This document shows positions 11,631 to 23,536 of a DNA stretch of 64,000 nt, piece after piece. Below the pieces are notes generated by a model that had not been told where the DNA came from, did not search any database, and saw nothing but the letters and a program-made list of their open reading frames with translations. Both the position numbers and the translations under genes were made by a program. This DNA is from Hordeum vulgare subsp. vulgare (taxonomy: Eukaryota > Streptophyta > Magnoliopsida > Poales > Poaceae): assembly GCF_904849725.1 (NCBI RefSeq), contig NC_058518.1:505349225-505413224 (forward strand), read 5' to 3'. Each line of letters opens with the position of its first letter. The stretch's first letter is position 1.

Positions 11631-12167
11631 TTAGAAGCGAAAATTCAAGCCAGCGTAAAAGATTTGTATAATCATCCAAAGACTCAAGCCATTAGCGGGA
11701 CAATTTCTAATCATCAATTTCATTCTCTCCCAAGATTGTGCAACATGTTCATGATCAAGTTTCTTAAAATTCATGATATCATTACGGAGATAGATAATCT
11801 TAGCCGGCGGAAAATACTTGGATATATAGGCATCTTTGCATTTGTTCCAAGAATCAATACTATTTTTGGGCAAAGATGAAAACCAAGTTTTTGCTCGATC
11901 TCGCAACAAGAAAGGAAAAAGCTTCAATTTAATCACATCATTATCCACATCTTTCTTCTTTTGCATATCGCAAAGCTGAATGAAGGTATTAAGATGAGAT
12001 GCGGCATCTTCACTAGGAAGGCCGGAGAATTGCTCTTTCATAACAAGATTCAGCAAAACATCATTGATTTCGTATGATTCCGCACTAGTGGCGGGAGCAA
12101 TCGGAGTACTAATAAAATCATTATTATTAGTATTCGATAAGTCACAAAGTTTGGTGTTTTCAGTCAT
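11631..12167 (-). pseudogene. gag N-terminal half with capsid domain (element A)
   Basis: ATG at 12167 opens MTENTKLCDLSN and matches the start in element E (MAESTKLCDFSS). I chose it over an in-frame ATG at 12242 because the extra N-terminus is hydrophobic leader translation that is not conserved. The Retrotrans_gag core is clear: GLPSEDAASHLNTF, LFPFLLRDRAKTWFSSLP, a long helix, and FYAGLN at the end. The frame breaks there by a frameshift; the rest of gag continues in the frame starting at about 11623. Confidence 0.8.
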
Positions 12168-12375
12168 GGTGACTTCAGCAAGCAAACAAGCACACAAGCG
12201 AACAGAAAGCAAGCGAGAGAAAAAGGCCAACGAAAAAGGCAAACGAAAAAGGCAAATATTTTTGTAAATTTTGATTTTCAGAAATGGGGGGAGAGGAAAA
12301 CGAGAGGCAAAAAACTAAATGCAAGAGATGAGTTTGCGACACTTACTTGGATGAGCTTCACCTAGAACTCGATCC

Positions 12376-12393
12376 TCCCCGGCAACGACGCCA
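12376..12393 (-). other. Primer binding site of element A (tRNA-Asp)
   Basis: Reverse complement of tccccggcaacgacgcca; one mismatch to the 3' end of plant tRNA-Asp(GUC). It lies 10 bases from the LTR end at 12404. Confidence 0.85.
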
Positions 12394-12403
12394 AAAATCC
12401 TTC

Positions 12404-13906
12404 TGCTACGGCGCCAGGAATCCCCGACGGACTCTTGAGCTTGCGTTGGTTTTTCCCTTGAAGAGGATAGGGTGATGTAGCACAGGAGCAGTAAGTATTT
12501 CCCTGAGTTGAGAACCAAGGTATCAATCCAGTAGGAGAATCAAGCCAAGTGATCAGAGTACCCGCGCAAACACAAACGAGCTTGCACCCAACGCTATAAA
12601 GGGGTTGTCAATCCCTTCAAAATTGATTGCACAGTGAGATCTGAAGGAGGAAAGTACAACGAAGTAAAAGTGAAAGGCTGAAAATATGGTGTGGAGTAGA
12701 CCCCGGGGCCATAGTGTTCACTAGAGGCTTCTCTCAAAATAGCAAATATTACAGTGGGTGAACGAATTACTGTCGAGCAATTGATAGAACAGCGCAAAGT
12801 CATGACGATATCTAAGGCAATGATCATACATATAGGCATCACGTGCGAGACAAGTAGACCGAGACTTTCTGCATCTACTACTATTACTCCACACATCGAC
12901 CGCTATCCAGCATGCATCTAGTGTATTGAGTTCATGACGAACAGAGTAACGCCTTAAGCAAGATGACATGATGTAGAGGGATAAACTCAAACCAATGATG
13001 TAAACCCCATCTTTTTACCCTTGATGGCAACAACATGATGCGAGCCTCCCTACCCCTTCTATCATTGGATGAGGTCACCGCACGATATGAACCCAAAACC
13101 AAGCACTTCTCCCATTGCAAGAATCATAGATCAAGTTGGCCAAACAAAACCCACAACTCGAAGAGAATTACAAGGATATGAAATCATGCATAAAAGAGAT
13201 CACAAGAAACTCAAATAAGATTCATAGATAATCTGATCATAAATCCACAATTCATCGGATCTCGACAAACACACCGCAAAAGAAGATTATGGAGAACTTT
13301 GTATTGAAGATCCAAGAAAGAGAAGAAGCCATCTAGCTACTAGCTATGGACCCGTAGGTCTATGGTGAACTACTCACGCATCATCGGAGAGGTCATGGTG
13401 TTGATAAAGAAGCCCTCCGTATCCGAATCCCCCTCCGGCAGGGCACCAGAACGTGCCCTAGATGGGATCTTGCGGAGACAGAAGTTTGTGGCGGCGGAAA
13501 AGTATTTTCGTGGATCTCTCGCACAGTTTTGGATTTTTACTGAATTTATAGGCGGAAGAGGTAGGGCAGTCGAGCCACAGGGGGCCCACAAGCATGCCAG
13601 GCGCGGCCCCCCTTGGCCGCGGCTAGGGGGCTTGTGGGGTCCCCTGGTGTCCTCTGCCTTGGTTCTCAAGTCCCGTGCGTATCTTCTGTTCCGAAAAATG
13701 TTTTCGGAAGTTTTATTCCGTTTGGACACTGTTTAAAATCCTCCTCTGAAAAGGGTCAATAACACGGAAAAAATAGGAACTGGCACTTGGCACTGAGTTA
13801 ATAAGTTAGTCCCAAAAAATATATAAAAGGCATACAAAACATCCAAAGTTTGACAAGATAATATCATGGAACCATCAAAAATTATAGATACGTTGGAGAC
13901 GTATCA
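12404..13906 (-). repeat. 5' LTR of element A
   Basis: A 1503-bp LTR in reverse: its left end is TGCTACGG and its right end gagacgtatca, so the LTR itself reads TGATACGTC...CCGTAGCA. Matching sequence is at 17505-19054 (element B) and, more distantly, at 51837-53382 (E). Small open frames within it are not conserved genes. Confidence 0.85.
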
Positions 13907-13975
13907 GGGCCCACGAGCCTGCTAGGCGCGCCCCCTAGGGCGTGCCTAGGGGGCTCGTGACCTCCCACGAGACCT
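13907..13975. other. GC-rich fragment between elements A and C
   Basis: Sixty-nine bases with the gggcccacgagcc...gcgcgccccc pattern seen in the middle of Gypsy LTRs. It is probably a remnant of an older LTR into which C inserted. Confidence 0.5.
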
Positions 13976-15501
13976 TGATGACCCACAAGTATAGGGGATC
14001 CATCATAGTCCTTTCGATAGGTAAGAGTGTCGAACCCAACGAGGAGCAGAAGGATCTGACAAGTGGTTTTCAGCAAGGAAATATCTGCAAGCACTGAAAT
14101 TGTCGGTAACAAGTGATTGTGTGGTGAGATGATTCGTAGCAAGCAACAAGTAACAAAAGTAGAAACGGTGCAGAAAAGTGGCCCAATCCCTTTTGTAGCA
14201 AGGCACAAGCCTGGACAAAGTCTTATAGGAGGAAAAACGCTCTCGAGGACACACGGGAATTTCTGTCATGCTAGTTTTCATCATGTTCATATGATTCACG
14301 TTCGTTACTTTGATAGTTTGATATGTGGGTGGACCAGCGCTTGGGTACTGCCCTTACTTGGACAAGCATCCCACTTATGATTATCCCCTCTCGCAAGCAT
14401 CCGCAACTAGGAAAGAACAATTAAGACAAAGTCTAACCATAGCATTAAACTAGTGGATCCAAATCAGCCAATTACGAAGCAACGCATAAACTAGGGTTTA
14501 AGCTTCTGCCACTCTAGCAACCCATCATCTACTTACTACTTCCCAATGCCTTCCTCTAGGACCAAATAATGGTGAAGTGTTATGTAGTCGACGTTCACAT
14601 AACACCACTAGAGGAAAAACAACATACAACATATCAAAATACCGAACGAATACCAAATTCACATGACTACTATTAGCATGACTTATCCCATGTCCTCAGG
14701 AACCAAAGTAACTACTCACAAAGCATAATCATATTCACGACCAGAGAGGTAATGAGTAGCATCAAGGATCTGAACATAAACTCTTCCACCAAATAATCCA
14801 ACTAGCATCAACTACAAAGAGTAATTAACAGTACTAGCAACATTACAAGTACCAATCGGAGTCGCGCGATGGAGATTGGTTACAAGTGATGAACTAGAGT
14901 TTGGAGATGAGATGGTGCTGATGAAGATGTTGATGGTGACGAGTCCCCTCCGATGAGAGGAGTGTTGGTGATGACGATGGCGATGATTTACCCCTCCGTG
15001 AGGGAAGTTTCCCCGGCAGGATCGTCCTGCCGGTGCTCTAGATTGGTTCTGCTCAAGTTCCACCTCGTGGCGGCGGTGAATCCACGAAAAAGCTCCTCCC
15101 AGATTTTTTTCTGGACGAAACCCTTCATATAGCAGAAGAGGGGGGCCAGTGGGCTAGCAGGCTGCCCACAAGCCCTCATGGCGCGGCCTGGGGGGTGGCC
15201 GCGCCGTGCAGGCTTGTGGCCACCTGCACGCGCCCCTCTGGCACTTCTTCGGCCCAATATTTTTTTATAAATCCGGAAAAAAAATCCTCGTTGATTTTTA
15301 CGGCGTTTGGAGTTGCGCAGAATAGGTATCTCAACTTTGCTCCACTTTCAGGCCAGAATTCCAGTTGCCGGCATTCTCCCTCTTCATGTAAACCTTGCAA
15401 AATAAGAGAGAAAAGGCATAAGTATTGTACCATGAAGTGAAATAACAGCCCAAGAAGCGATAAATATCAACATGAAAACATGATGCAAAATGGACGTATC
15501 A
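13976..15501 (-). repeat. 3' LTR of element C
   Basis: Starts tgatgacccacaagtatagg, the reverse of the common Gypsy U5 end, and ends at gacgtatca 15501. The GC-rich centre lies at about 15140-15240. No gene is supported. Confidence 0.8.
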
Positions 15502-15503
15502 AC

Positions 15504-17294
15504 TGTTGGGGAACGTCGCATGGGAAACAAAAATTTTCCTACGCGCACGAAGACCTATCATGGTGATGTCCATCTACGAGAGGGGATGAGTGATCTACGT
15601 ACCCTTGTAGATCGTACAGCAGAAGCGTTAGAGAACGCGGTTGATGTAGTGGAACGTCCTCACGTCCCTCGATCCGCCCCGCGAACAATCCCGCGATCAG
15701 TCCCACGATCTAGTACCGAACGGACGGCACCTCCGCGTTCAGCACACGTACAGCTCGACGATGATCTCGGCCTTCTTGATCCAGCAAGAGAGACGGAGAG
15801 GTAGAAGAGTTCTCCGGCAGCGTGACGGCGCTCCGGAGGTTGGTGATGATCTCGTCTCAGCAGGGCTCCGCCCGAGCTCCGCAGAAACGCGATCTAGAGG
15901 AAAAACTATGGAGGTATGTGGTCGGGCTGCCGTGGCAAAAGTTGTCTCAAATCAGCCCTAATACCTTAGTATATATAGGAGGGAGGGGGAGGGAAGAGGC
16001 AGCCTCAAACCCTCAAGGTTTGGCCGAAATTGGAGGTGGAGGAGTCCTACTCCAATCCTACTTGGAGTAGGATTCCACCTTCCCACTTGGAAACTCTTTC
16101 CACCTTGTGTTTTTTCCTTCTCAAACCTTATGGGCCTTAGTGGGAACTTATTCCAGCCCACTAGGGGCTGGTTTATCTCTTCCCATAGCCCATGAGACCC
16201 CTTGGGGCGTGACACCCCTCCCGATGGTCCCCGGCACCCCTCCCGGCACTCCCGGTACACTACCGATGAGCCCGAAACTTTTCCGGTGACCAAAACAGGA
16301 CTTCCTATATATCAATCTTTACCTCCGGACCATTCCGGAGCTCCTCGTGACGTCCTGGATCTCATCCGGGACTCCGAACAACATTCGGTAACCAACCATA
16401 TAACTCAAATACGCATAAAACAACGTCGAACCTTAAGTGTGCAGACCCTGCGGGTTCGAGAACTATGTAGACATGACCCGAGAGACTCCTCGGTCAATAT
16501 CCAATAGCGGGACCTGGATGCCCATATTGGATCCTACATATTCTACGAAGATCTTATCGTTTGAACCTCAGTGCCAAGGATTCATATAATCCCGTATGTC
16601 ATTCCCTTTGTCCTTCGGTATGTTACTTGCCCGAGATTCGATCGTTAGTATCCGCATACCTATTTCAATCTCGTTTACCGGCAAGTCTCTTTACTCGTTC
16701 CGTAATACAAGATCCCGCAACTTACACTAAGTTACATTGCTTGCAAGGCTTGTGTGTGATGTTGTATTACCGAGTGGGCCCCGAGATACCTCTCCGTCAC
16801 ACGGAGTGACAAATCCCAGTCTTGATCCATACTAACTCAACGAACACCTTCGGAGATACCTGTAGAGCATCTTTATAGTCACCCAGTTACGTTGCGACGT
16901 TTGATACACACAAAGTATTCCTCCGGTGTTAGTAAGTTATATGATCTCATGGCCATAGGAATAAATACTTGACACGCAGAAAACAGTAGCAACAAAATGA
17001 CACGATCAACATGCTACGTCTATTAGTTTGGGTCTAGTCCATCACATGATTCTCCTAATGATGTGATCCCGTTATCAAGTGACAACACTTGCCTATGGCC
17101 AGGAAACCTTGACCATCTTTGATCAACGAGCTAGTCAACTAGAGGCTTACTAGGGACAGTGTTTTGTCTATGTATCCACACAAGTATTGTGTTTCCAATC
17201 AATACAATTATAGCATGGATAATAAACGATTATCATGAACTAAGAAATATAATAATAACTAATTTATTATTGCCTCTAGGGCATATTTCCAACA
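15504..17294 (-). mobile_element. Solo LTR of a BARE/WIS/Angela-type Copia element
   Basis: A 1791-bp LTR in reverse, from tgttggggaacgtcgc to ggcatatttccaaca; in its own sense it starts TGTTGGAAATATGCCCTAGAG, the recognised start of the BARE/WIS/Angela group. Perfect 5-bp target duplications tcaac flank it (15499-15503 and 17295-17299), so it is a single LTR left by recombination. It inserted exactly at the border between the LTR and polypurine tract of element C. Confidence 0.93.
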
Positions 17295-17504
17295 TCAACT
17301 CCCCCAAGCTTAGACCTCGCTTGTCCTCAAGAAAAAGCCTAGCTCAATAAATATGTCCACATGTTTAGGGAGAGACGTGTCGACAAAACAAGATACGAAC
17401 ATGCATGCATCATGATCAAGATCAGAGCAGCAATACCAACATATAATCTCTCATGCTAAAGTGATAATTCCTTCACAAAGTAAAGCATGGATCAAGAACC
17501 TTAC
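17295..17504 (-). other. Internal stub of element C with polypurine tract
   Basis: Holds the duplicated target tcaac, the polypurine motif 17298-17311 and about 190 bp of non-coding internal sequence before element B. No gene seen. Confidence 0.75.
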
Positions 17505-19054
17505 TGCTACGGCAACAAACAACATCGCCAGAGATTGACACGTTGACGGAGACCGGGTTTGCGTTGGTTTTTCCCTTGAAGAGGAAAGGGTGATGCAGCA
17601 CAGGAGTAGTAAGTATTTCCCTCAGTTTGAGAACCAAGGTATCGATCCCGAAGGAGGGTCTCATCAAGTCCAGAGTACATGCGCAAACACAAACAAGCTT
17701 GCACCCAACGCTTCAAAGGGGTTGTCAATCCCTTCAAGATTGTTTGCAAAGTGAGATGTGAAGGTGGAAAGTGCAACGAAGTAAAAAGTATAAGGCTGAA
17801 AATATGGTGTGGAGTAGACCCGGGGGCCATAGTGTTCACTAGAGGCTTCTCTCAAAATAGCAAATATCACGGTGGGTGAACAAATTACTGTCGAGCAATT
17901 GATAGAACCGCACAAAGTCATGACGATATCTAAGGCAATGATCATACATATAGGCATCACGTCCGAGACAGGTAGACCGATACTTTCTGCATCTACTACT
18001 ATTACTCCACACATCGACCACTATCCAGCATGCATCTAGTGTATTGAGTTCATGACGAACAGAGTAACGCCTTAAGCAAGATGACATGATGTAGAGGGAT
18101 AATCTCAAACCAATGATGAAAACCCCATCTTTTTACCCTTGATGGCAACAAAACGATGCGTGCCTCGCTACCCCTTCTGTCACTGGGTGAGGTCACCGCA
18201 CGGTATGAACCCAAAACCAAGCACTTCTCCCATTGCAAGAATCATAGATCTAGTTGGCCAGACAAAACCCACAACTCGAAGAGAATTACAAGGATATGAA
18301 ATCATGCATAAGAGAGATCAGAAGAAACTCAAATAAGATTCATAGATAATCTGATCATAAATCCACAATTCATCGGATCTCGACAAACACACCGCAAAAG
18401 AAGATTACATCGGATAGATCTCCATGAAGATCATGGAGAACTTTGTATTGAAGATCCAAGAGAGAGAAGAAGCCATCTAGTTACTAGCTATGGACCCGCA
18501 GGTCTATGGTGAACTACTCACGCATCATCGGAGAGGTCATGGTGTTGATGAAGAAGCCCTCCGTGTCCGAATCCCCCCTCCGGCAGGGCACCAGAACGTG
18601 CCACAGATGGGATCTTGCGGAGACAGAAGCTTGCGGCGGCGAAAAAGTACTTTCGATGATCTCCTGATTTTTTTGGGATTTTTAGGGAATATATAGGCGC
18701 AACCCCTAGGGCAGAGGGCGTCCAGGGGGCCCACAAGCTTGTGGGCCGCGGCCTCCCCCCTCGTCGCGGGGTGAGGGCTTGTGGGGTCCCTGGGGCCCCC
18801 TGCCTTGGCTCTCAAGTCTCCTGATCTTCTTCCGTTACGGAAAAATTCTTTTCGGGGATTTTATTCCGTTTGGACTCCGTTTCAAAATCTCCTGTGAAAG
18901 GGGTCAAAAACATGGAAAAAACAGGAACTGGCACTTGGCACTCAGTTAATAAGTTAGTCCCAAAAAATATATGAAAGGCATGCAAAACATCCAAAGTCTG
19001 ACAAGATAATAGCATGAAACCATCAAAAATTATAGATACGTTGGAGACGTATCA
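17505..19054 (-). repeat. 3' LTR of element B
   Basis: A 1550-bp LTR in reverse, TGCTACGGC...gagacgtatca. Very similar to the 5' LTR of A, with matching termini and internal sequence. Confidence 0.88.
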
Positions 19055-21739
19055 AGCATCCCCAAGCTTAACTCCTGCTTGTCCTCGAGTAGGGAAGTGA
19101 TAAAGAATGAATGTTTGATGTGGAATGCTACCTAGCATAGTTGTCCTTTGCAACTTCTTTCACGTGACATGAATGTTCAGATCTGTAAGATTCAAAACAA
19201 TAGTTTGCTATTGACATGAAAACAATAATACTTCAAGCAAACTAGCAAAGTAATCATGAACTTTCAAGATAACAAGGCCAAGGAAAGTTATCCCTACAAA
19301 ATCATATAGTCTGGCTATGCTCCATCATCCTCATACAACTAATGTAAATCATGCACAACCCCGGTATTGGCCAAGTAATTGTTTTTACACTCTTACTTTC
19401 TCAAACTTTTTATAACTATCATGCAATACATGAGCGCGGGCCATGGATATAGCACTATAAGTGGAATAGAGTGTGGTGGTGGTTGTGAGACAAAAAGGAG
19501 GAGATGGTCACATTGACTCGGCGTATCAAAAGGCTATGGAGATGCCCATTAATAGATATCAATGTGAATGAGTAGGGATTGCCATACAAGAGATGCACTA
19601 GAGCTATAAGTATGTGAAAGCTCAAAAGGAGAAATAGTGGGTGTGCATCCAACTTGCTTGCTCACGAAGACCTAGGGCAATTTTGAGGAAGCCCATCATT
19701 GGAATATACAAGCTAAGTTATATAATGAAGTTTCCCACAAGCATATGGTAGTGACAAAGCAAGAAGCTCTCAATCATGAAGAACATGGTGCTATTATCGA
19801 GCACAAGTGTGGAAAAAGATAGTAGCATTGTCCCTTCTCTCTTTTTCTCTCTCTTTTTTTTTCAATTGGGCTCTTAGGCCTATTTTTTTTCTCTCTCTTT
19901 TTTTGGGCTCTTTGGGCTTTTTTTTATTTCCTCACATGGGACAATGCTCTAATAATGATGATCATCACACTTTTATTTACTCACAGCTCAAAATGATGAT
20001 GAATCTATAGGAAATGCCTCCGACAGTGTACCAGGATGTGCAACGATCTAGCATGGCGTATGACGTTGAAACATCTCGGTAGCTATCTTACGATCATGCA
20101 ATGGCAATATGAGAGTGAGGGCACAAGTCATGAGACGGAACAGTGGGAGTTGCATGGCAATATATCTCGAAATGGCTAGAAAATGCCACTTTAGGTAGGT
20201 ATGGTGGCTGTTTTGAGGAAGGCATATGGTGGGTTTGTGCACCGGCGAGAATTGCATGGCACTAGAGAGGCTAGAAATGGTGGAAGGTGAAAGTGCATCT
20301 ATACCATGGACTCACATTAGTCATGAAGAACTCACATACTTGTTGCGAAAGTTTTTATTATTAATCGAAACAAAGTGCTAAACGCATACTCCTAGGGGAA
20401 GGGTTGGTAGGTGTTAACCATCGCGCGATCCCGACCTCAACACAAAGGATAACAATCAATAGATCAATTATGCTTCGACTTCCTAACATAGCGGTTCACC
20501 ATACGTGCATGCTACGGGAATCACTAACTTCAACACAAGTATTTCTAGATTCACAACACCCTACTAACATAGATCTTAATATTACCAAATCCACGTCTCA
20601 AAATTAATTGAGAGGAATCAAAACTTCTATTTCTACTCAATGCACATGAATATGGAGGTTTTTTTGCATCCTCTTTGGGTACCTATCACATTTGGGACTA
20701 CTTTCATAGCATAAGCCAACTACCAAATCACGCATCGCCATGCTCTAAAAGATATAAGTCAAGCACAAAGAGCAAAAGTATCTAGCTCAAAAGATATAAG
20801 TGAAGCACTATGAGCATTCTAGAAAAAATCATGATGAGTGCATGTATCCCTCTCTCTCAAAAAGGTGTGCAGCAAGGATGATTGAGACACAACAAAAAGA
20901 AAAGAATCCTAAGATACAAGAGGATCCAAGCAAAACACACATAATGTGATGAATAAGAATATAGCTCCAAGTAATGTTACCGATGGGTTGAAGATGAAAG
21001 AGGGGATGCCTTCCCGGGGCATCCCCAAGCTTAGGATTTTTTGTGTCCTTGAATTTGGCTTGGGATGCCTTGGGCATCCCCAAGCTTGAGCTCTTTCCAC
21101 TCCTTATCTCTTTGTCCATGAGAACATCACCCAAAACTTGAAAACTTCACAACACAAAACTTAAACGGAAACTCGTGATAACATTAGCACAAGAAAACAA
21201 ACTACCACTTCTTTTGGTACTGTAGCAACCTTGAATTCCATCTATATTGATGTTGGTCTACTGTATTCTCACTTTTCCATGGCTAGTACCCCCCTATACT
21301 AACCATAGTTTCATCAAAACAAGCAACCAACTCAACAAAAACAGAATCTTTCAAAAGCAGACCAGTTTGTAGCAATCTGTATACTTCGTATACTTCTGGT
21401 ACCTCAAAAAATCTGAAACATTACGACGGCCTGGGAAAAAAGCATATCAACCAGCATAAAAAAGAATCAACTCAAAATCTCTTTCGGAATAAAAATGAAA
21501 AATCATCTCGTGAGCGAAAAGTTTCTGTCATTTTCCAGCAGGCTCAAACAACCATTACCAAGACTAGTCATAAAGGTTTTGCTTGGCTCAAACACAAAAA
21601 GAAACACAAAAAACACAATCACAACAGAATTGTGATGGTGTGGACGCAACAAAACAGAAAGAAAAAGATAAATTTATTGGGTTGCCTCCCAACAAGCGCT
21701 ATTGTTTAACGCCCCTAGATAGGCATAAAAGCGATAGAA
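19055..21739 (-). other. Non-coding 3' region of element B
   Basis: About 2.7 kb without a gene, collinear with 7412-10090. The AAGCTTGGGGATGC motif occurs three times on the minus strand: 19056-19069 (next to the LTR), 21019-21032 and 21074-21087. A T-rich tract with gggctctt units lies at about 19835-19930. Confidence 0.82.
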
Positions 21740-22427
21740 TCACGTATCGTCGTCTTTGGTGCTCAAACCATAAGTGGCCCTCATCATGGATTGATAAGGC
21801 AATCTTATTTTCTTTATAGGTAAGTGTTCCATGCCCTTCCTTAAAGGAAATTGAAATCTAATATTCCCTTCCTTCATATCGATGATAGCACCGGTAGTCC
21901 TTAGGAAAGGTCTACCAAGAATAATAGGGCATGTAGGATTGCAATCAATGTCAAGCACAATGAAATCCACGGGTACATAGTTCCTATTTGCAATAACAAG
22001 AACATCATTTATCCTTCCCATGGGTTTCTTGACAGTAGAATCAACAAGATGCAAATTAAGAGAACACTCTTCAATTGCATTAAAACCCAGAACATCACAT
22101 AAAGACTTTGGAATCGCAGAAACACTAGCACCCAAATCACACAAAGCATTGCACTCATAGTTTTTTGTTTTGATTTTTATGGTAGGTTCCCACTCATCAT
22201 GAAGCTTTCTAGGGATAGAGACTTCCAATTCAACTTTCTCTTCAAGGGATTTTATCATAGCTTCGACGATATGATCGGTAAAGGCCTTGTTTTGGCTATA
22301 TGTGTGTGGAGAGTTTAACATGGATTGCATCAAAGAAATGCATTCAATCAAGGAGCAACTATCATAATTGAATTCCTTGAAATCCACGATAGTAATTTCA
22401 TTACTACTCAAAGTTTGAACGTCTTCT
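21740..22427 (-). CDS. Aspartic protease half of the element B polyprotein
   Basis: This is the C-terminal part of a frame whose first part lies at 49459-49005, on the other side of the CACTA insertion. Joined across the insertion (dropping one tct copy) the frame is continuous and gives 380 residues without a stop. The retropepsin-like active site CDLGASVSAIP is at about residue 249 of the joined protein, and ILGRPF lies about 75 residues later. Among the four sister Gypsy copies here it is the only one with an unbroken frame, so it was probably the youngest before the CACTA landed in it. It would cut gag-type polyprotein. Confidence 0.82.
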
Positions 22428-22443
22428 CACTACTAGGAAAAGG
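22428..22443 (+). repeat. Left terminal inverted repeat of the CACTA element
   Basis: cactactaggaaaagg matches the reverse complement of the right end exactly over 16 bases. The target site tct is directly to its left. Confidence 0.95.
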
Positions 22444-22850
22444 CTTGCTAATGGCGCACCTATTTTGGCTACTAATGGCGCACTATAGGTGCGCCACTAG
22501 CATCTTGCCATTAGATTTTTTTACTAATGGCACACCACAAGTGCGCCATTAGTATCTGGTATACTAATGGCGCACCAGGCAATGCGCCATTAGTATTGCT
22601 CACGGTACGCCATTATTATCTGGTATACTAATGGCGCACCAAGTAGTGCGCCATTAGTATAGATCCCGATGCGCCATTAGTATAGATCCCGGTGCGCCAT
22701 TAGTATAGATCCTGGTGCGCCATTAGTATAGCTTATGGTGCGCCATTAGTATGCCTCCCAGGGCCATATTTACCCATACTAATGGCGCACTAGTGTGCTG
22801 AGTGATGCGCCACTAGTGTGCTGAGTGATGCGCCACTAGTATGAATATTA
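22444..22850. repeat. Left subterminal repeat array of the CACTA element
   Basis: More than a dozen copies of ctaatggcgcac or gtgcgccattag in both orientations, often paired as short palindromes. In En/Spm-like elements such subterminal motifs are binding sites for the element's TNPA-type protein; here that role is inferred. Confidence 0.9.
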
Positions 22851-23087
22851 GGTATTTATTTTATTTTTTCTAATATTTGCACAGATTACAAAATATATTA
22901 TTGCACAGAATATAGATAGCACAACGTATAAACAACAGATTTATCGAATACAATAGAAGATTAGTCTCCGAATACAATTCATCATATTAGTCTCCGAATT
23001 TAAAATACCGAACAAAGTTAGAACATTACAAGTCTAGAGACCGCGAGTAGCGAGTTTGTCTTCACATTACAAGTCGATATCGACCAT
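22851..23087. other. AT-rich spacer in the CACTA element
   Basis: No gene seen. It lies between the subterminal array and the end of the small hybrid-binding-domain gene, and so would hold that gene's 3' untranslated region. Confidence 0.6.
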
Positions 23088-23342
23088 CTAAACTACCATC
23101 ACATAGAAGAGAGCTGCGGTCATCACGATGAGCATAATCGCAATGAAACTGGTCTTCATCCGGTTTGTCCAACGCTCCCTCCTCTCTCCCGCTAGATAGC
23201 GCGCGTATCTAACTTCCGCCTCCGCCCTTGTGGTGTACCCTTTGTAACTGTTACCGCTGAATCGGTGAACCTGTCTCCGACACTCCTCCCAGTCGTCGTA
23301 GACTCCGGAAACCTTACCCTTGTACACGACATACGAAGGCAT
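23088..23342 (-). CDS. Small RNase H1 hybrid-binding-domain protein with a C-terminal membrane segment
   Basis: An 84-residue open frame. Residues 4-50 (YVVYKGKVSGVYDDWEEC, a conserved central SGNSYKGY, then a closing AEVRYARYL) match the RNase H1 N-terminal hybrid-binding domain, also called the viroplasmin/caulimovirus VI domain. In RNase H1 this small domain grips RNA:DNA hybrids. No RNase H catalytic domain follows. The last 20 residues (FIAIMLIVMTAALFYVMVV) are strongly hydrophobic and look like a tail anchor. The gene is the last on the CACTA minus strand, 200 bp after the stop of the Ulp1-like gene. It is intact although the larger genes are broken. Its role in transposition is unknown. 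Confidence 0.7.
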   Translation of the reverse strand: MPSYVVYKGKVSGVYDDWEECRRQVHRFSGNSYKGYTTRAEAEVRYARYLAGERRERWTNRMKTSFIAIMLIVMTAALFYVMVV

Positions 23343-23536
23343 CTCTATGCACTAGCCAAACAAAACGTTAGTACCAATTCACAGAGACATACAAGTTCAT
23401 TAAAGTTTAATATTACAACTATAACAGCATGATTCATGGTCCTACTAATAAATAGCATCGATTATATATAAGTTCAACGACTGTCCAAACCAAAGAGACA
23501 TACAAGTTCATTAAAGTTTAATATTGCAACATGAAT

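Larger units (their letters stand above)
7307..13906 (-). mobile_element. Gypsy element A, minus strand, non-autonomous
   Basis: On the minus strand: 5' LTR 13906-12404, tRNA-Asp primer site 12393-12376, gag and protease frames 12167-10091, non-coding 3' region, polypurine motif 7426-7413, and only 105 bp of the 3' LTR (7411-7307). No RT or integrase. The gag-protease gene has one frameshift and two stops. The element is a close relative of B and E. The loss of most of the 3' LTR means target duplications cannot be checked. Confidence 0.85.
13976..17504 (-). mobile_element. Gypsy element C, minus strand, split by a solo Copia LTR and by element B
   Basis: A 1526-bp LTR (13976-15501, ends TGATGACCCAC...gacgtatca), then the polypurine motif in reverse (actcccccaagctt, 17298-17311) and about 190 bp of internal sequence, cut at 17504 where element B starts. 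Its LTR end and polypurine motif match element 1, so C is a closer relative of 1 than of A, B or E. Its coding part is not in the window. Confidence 0.8.

Noticed and set aside
15490..15804. A ~100-codon frame (MGNKNFPTRTKTYHGDVH-type) repeated near 23940, 30620 and 59865
   Set aside because: It recurs because it lies in every Copia LTR, antisense to the element, with no conserved domain; it is a by-product of the repeat.
16561..16809. An 82-codon frame repeated at 25028 and 31677
   Set aside because: Same reason: an antisense frame within the Copia LTR.
22444..22850. CRISPR-like array
   Set aside because: The 12-mers occur in both orientations with irregular spacing at both ends of a CACTA element in a plant genome; they are subterminal repeats.
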